Below, in pieces: positions 60,960-64,000 of a stretch of 64,000 bases of DNA (the first letter of the stretch is position 1; every line of letters begins with the position of its first letter). This stretch comes from Kingdonia uniflora (Eukaryota > Streptophyta > Magnoliopsida > Ranunculales > Circaeasteraceae): the NCBI GenBank assembly GCA_014058105.1, contig JACGCM010000571.1, forward strand, positions 18,463 through 82,462, given 5' to 3'. The position numbers and the translations under genes are program-made. The notes under the pieces are model-generated. The model saw nothing but the letters and a program-made list of their open reading frames with translations. It was not told where the DNA came from and ran no database searches.

Positions 60960-63900
60960 AGAACGAGGACGTCCTTCTTCAAGGACGCCTCGCGCCTCCG
61001 GCCTCGAAAGTGCTTTTTAATATCAAAAAGGACCATCTTTAGAGCGAGGACGTCCCACATTCAGGAACGCCCCCGTCTGTGCCGGCTTTTTTATTAAAAA
61101 TGACTACTTAAGAACGTGCTGTCCTACTGCAAGGATCCCTAAGTCTCCTAAGTGCATTGTAACTTCAAAATGACTATCTTTAGAACGAGGACGCCTACTA
61201 CAGAGACGCCCCTGGTCCTCGAAGATGCATTTCAACTTCAAAAAAATGACTCATCTACGAATCGAGGCCGTCCTACTTTCAAAGACCACCCCGGTCTCGT
61301 CAGTTCATTTTACTTCAGTAAAATTACTATCTTTTGAACGAGAAAACCCACTTCAAAGGACGCCCCTCGGACCTCATAAGTACATTTTTAGTTCAAAATT
61401 GCCTACCTTTTAGAGCGGGACGCAACTCAGGACGCCCCCATTCTCCACTTGCATTTTTACTTTAAAAAAATACGTCTTTAAATGAGGTTGTTTTTCCTTT
61501 TACTTCAAGACACCCCCGTCTCGCAAGTTGGGTATTTTTATTTCAAAAAATAACTATTCCATATAAACGAGGACGATCTTCTTCACGGTACGCTTCCGCC
61601 TCTTAAGTTGCATTTGTTACATCAAAAAATGTAATCTTTTATGCGCGGACGTCCAATTTACGAGCCCCCGGTCTTGTCGCGTATTACTTACTACAAAAAT
61701 GGCTATGCTCTCACTACGTTGGATGTCCTACTCAAGCACACCCCCGATCTCTTAGTGCACTTTTAACCTCAGAAAATTACTACTTAACGAAGACACCTAC
61801 TTAAAAGAGCCCCCCTCTTATATTGCTTTTGACTTCAAAACTTCCATCTTTAAACGAGGACGTCGTCACTTCTAGTACATTATTGTTAACTTTCAAAAAA
61901 TGACTATCATTAGGACGAGGACCCCCCCATCTCGTAAATGCCATTTACTTCAAAAATGAGCTATCTTGGAACGTGTGGCGTCTACTTCACGGATGCCCCC
62001 GTTTGTGTAAGTGTTTTTCACTTTAAAAACTGACTACTCTAGAACGCAGATCCCGCTAATTCAAGGAAGCCCCAATCTGGTAAGTGTAATTTTTCTTCAA
62101 AGATGACTATCTTTAGGACTAGACGCCTCTGCTTCAAAGACGCCCTGTATCATATGCTTTTTTAGTTGCGAGGGCACCACCTCATGGCCGCCCCCGTCTC
62201 GTAAATGCATTTACTAATAAAAATGGACTATCTTTAGAATGAGGCTGTTCTACTTCAAAGAAAAAAAAACTCCCCCAGTCTCCTATGCATTTTTACTTTT
62301 AAAAAATGGCTATCTTTAAGATGAGGACGTCTACACAAGATCCGCCCCCAACCCCTACGTTCTATTTTATACTTCACAAATTGACTATCATTAGATCGAA
62401 AGGGACGTCCTTCTCAAAGACGCCTCCGCCGTGTAAGTGCCTTTTATATCAAAAAAGACTATCTTTAGTGCGAGGACGACCCTCAAAATTCCAAGGACCG
62501 CCCCGGGTCTTCGTACGTGTTTTTTACTTCAAAAATGACTATCTTAAACGTTGGATGCCGCCTAACTTCAAAGATGCTTCTCCGTCCTCTTATGCATTTT
62601 AACTTCAAAAAATGACTATCTTAGAACGCGGACGTCTTACTTACGGACGCCCCTAGTCCAGAAAGTGCATTTTTCCTGCTCTCAAAAAATGACTATCTTT
62701 AGAACAAGGACTCACTTCAAGAACTACCCCGTCCTCGGATTCATTTTTACTTCTAAAGGACTATCTTTTGAACTCGAAAAGCCCCAACTCAGGACGCCCC
62801 TCGGATTTCGAAGTAATTTTTAGTTCAAAAAATTTTTTCCCACCTACCTTTAGAGCGTGGACGTCCATCTTCATCGACGCCCCCGTTCTCGAAGTTGTAT
62901 TTTTACTTTAAAAAATGACACATCTTAGAATGAGGATGTTCTACTCAAAGACTCACCCAGTCCTCGTAAGTGTATTTTTATTTCAAAAAATAACGATCAT
63001 TCTAACGAGAGTTCTTCTTCAGGGCGCTTCCGGCCTTGTAAGTGCATTTTTACAGAGCGTGATCTTAAATGCTCCATCAAACAATGAAATCTTTAGTGTG
63101 AGGACGTCCACATTCTAGAATGCCCCCGGTCTTGTACGCTATTTTTACTTCGAACAAAATTACTATCTTCAGAACGCGGACGTCCTACTTCAAGGCGCCC
63201 CCGGTCTCGAAGTATTTTTAAAACCTCAGAAAATGACTACAATTAGAATGAGGACTTCTACTTAAAGACTCCCGCGTGCTTTTAGTGCATTTTTACTTTA
63301 CAAACTTACTACCTTTTAAGACAGGAGTCCCCTTTATTTACGTCAAAAATGACTACATTTAGGACGAGGACCCCCCCCTCTCGTAAACTCAAATTAACTT
63401 CAAAAAATGACTATCCTTGAACGAGGGCATCCTACTTCAAGGACCCCCCCGTTTCGTAATGTGATTTTTACTTTAAAAACTGACTACTTTAGCCATGACG
63501 CCCCTAATTCAGCACGCCCCAATCGTAAGTGTATTTTTTGGTCTTCAAGAATGACTCTTATTCTGATGACGAGGACGGCCAAATTTCTAGGACCTCCAGT
63601 GGTCATATGTTTATTTTAGGCAAGGCACGCCTACTTCATGGACGCCCCCGTCATCGTAATGCTTGTTTACTTTAAAAATGACTACTCAGAATAGGTTGTC
63701 CAACTCTGGACTCCCCCTTCCGCGTAAGTGATTGTTTTACTTCTTAAATACACTCTTTTGACCGTGACGTCTAGCTTCAAGGTCACCCCGGTCTCGTAAG
63801 TGCAAATTACATCAAAAATGACTTCGGTATGACGGAAAGCCCTACTTCAAACGCCATCAAGACTCGTAAGTATCATTTTTACAATCAAAATGTGGACTAG

Positions 63901-64000
63901 ACCTTTAGAGCAGTGGGCGTCCATCTTTAATGTCGCCCCCGCGGTTTCGCCAAGTGCATTTTTACTCTTAAACAATAGGACTCAGCGTTAAGAATGAAGG
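60960..64000 (+). repeat. Degenerate, indel-rich end of the satellite
   Basis: The same monomer motifs are still legible (CTATCTTTAGAACGAGGACG, TTTTTACTTCAAAAAATGAC, CGTAAGTGCATTTTTAC), but single-base losses and gains become frequent in almost every copy, for example GTGCTGTCCTACTGC near 61.12 kb, a run of nine A near 62.26 kb and TTTTTTCCCACC near 62.83 kb. Phase is lost many times and open frames vanish. The change is abrupt at about 60.96-61.0 kb. It may be true decay at the edge of an array no longer homogenised, or residual long-read error at a poorly polished contig end. No other feature is visible in this stretch. Confidence 0.85.

Larger units (their letters stand above)
53000..60960 (+). 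repeat. Right array domain with own kilobase duplications
   Basis: The domain is mixed. A block with ATCGTGGACCTCCTACTTCC, a CATAAAATGACAACC monomer and a following CATCTATGTT/CATTTATGTT monomer occurs three times, at about 53.48-54.02, 58.62-59.16 and 59.89-60.43 kb. The last two are about 1.26 kb apart and clearly similar. GGGTATCG blocks at 56.22 and 57.77 kb are 1,542 bp apart. Cassette relatives lie at 55.4 and 57.5 kb. Monomers are otherwise ordinary and full length. Confidence 0.6.
1..64000 (+). repeat. 75-bp satellite DNA array (whole window)
   Basis: A single tandem repeat fills the window. The period is seen directly from recurring blocks such as CTATCTTTAGAACGAGGACG, GTCCTACTTCAAGGACGCC, GGTCTCGTAAGTGCA and TTTTTACTTCAAAAAATG, which return every 75 bases. 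All copies I read point the same way; no inverted segment was noticed. Neighbouring monomers differ at many positions, mostly by substitution, while a few kilobase blocks are nearly identical, which is the mark of higher-order repeats maintained by unequal exchange. Nothing else of gene size interrupts the array, so every stretch not listed separately holds ordinary diverged monomers. No function is claimed: satellites of this kind are usually heterochromatic, and a centromeric role is possible but not shown. The array runs off both ends of the window. Confidence 0.97.

Noticed and set aside
1..64000. CRISPR-like regular repeats
   Set aside because: The whole unit repeats; there is no constant repeat separated by unique spacers, the period is 75 bp throughout, and no cas gene is present.
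1..64000. Transposon or retroelement array
   Set aside because: No terminal inverted or long terminal repeats, target-site duplications or transposase/polymerase motifs were seen. The 59-bp insertion is too short and lacks such marks.
1..64000. CENP-B box or telomere repeat
   Set aside because: The monomer does not contain the TTCG...A..CGGG core of the CENP-B box, and no short G-rich telomere-type repeat is present. A centromeric role cannot be judged from the sequence alone.
1..64000. tRNA, 5S rRNA or other polymerase III genes hidden in the repeat
   Set aside because: No A-box/B-box pair, cloverleaf or rRNA-like segment was found. The GGTCTCG piece of the monomer does not extend to a B box.
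60960..64000. A unique flanking sequence beyond the array
   Set aside because: Despite the indels, monomer motifs can be followed to the last base, so the array border is not reached.

Overview
The whole window is one head-to-tail satellite DNA array. A 75-bp monomer, about 44% G+C in its consensus, repeats from base 1 to base 64000, always in the same orientation, for roughly 860 copies. I found no protein-coding gene, RNA gene, transposon, CRISPR array or conventional regulatory site that I can support. Both window ends lie inside repeat sequence, so the true array is longer. An array this long, with higher-order repeats, CpG-type decay and recent unequal-exchange scars, points to a eukaryotic chromosome in heterochromatin (pericentromeric, subtelomeric or similar). 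I do not recognise the monomer and cannot name the organism or clade.

Monomer anatomy, numbered from ACTATC: a variable A/T at position 10; a 10-bp perfect palindrome AGGACGTCCT at 16-25; a second AGGAC at 32-36; a five-C tract at 38-42; GTAAGT at 49-54; and an A/T-rich dyad at 56-75 (CATTTTT, six bases, AAAAATG). Because 75 is 25 codons and the consensus has few stops, chance open frames of up to 173 codons appear on both strands. They translate to a degenerate 25-residue repeat and are by-products of the period, not genes.

Layout: (1) 1 to about 20.5 kb is a diverged array with loose higher-order units of roughly 4 kb. (2) About 20.5-53 kb has higher-order units mostly of about 2.1-2.9 kb built around an 11-monomer cassette (nine 75-bp monomers plus two 59-bp monomers). 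It contains the youngest rearrangements: a 1,933-bp duplication whose first copy lost 825 bp, at 39.7-42.8 kb, and a near-perfect 2,572-bp tandem duplication at 45.2-50.3 kb. (3) About 53-60.96 kb is a third mixture with its own kilobase-scale duplications. (4) 60.96-64 kb is the same satellite riddled with small insertions and deletions, either a decayed array edge or poorly polished sequence.

The features of most interest concern how the array evolves: a recurrent 16-bp deletion between AGGAC repeats and its reciprocal 16-bp duplication, scattered C-tract expansions to 9-18 bases, a 59-bp non-satellite insertion carried in both copies of the youngest duplication, and a mosaic breakpoint offset by exactly 11 monomers. 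Identities and lengths were read by eye; no alignment, dot plot or database search was run.
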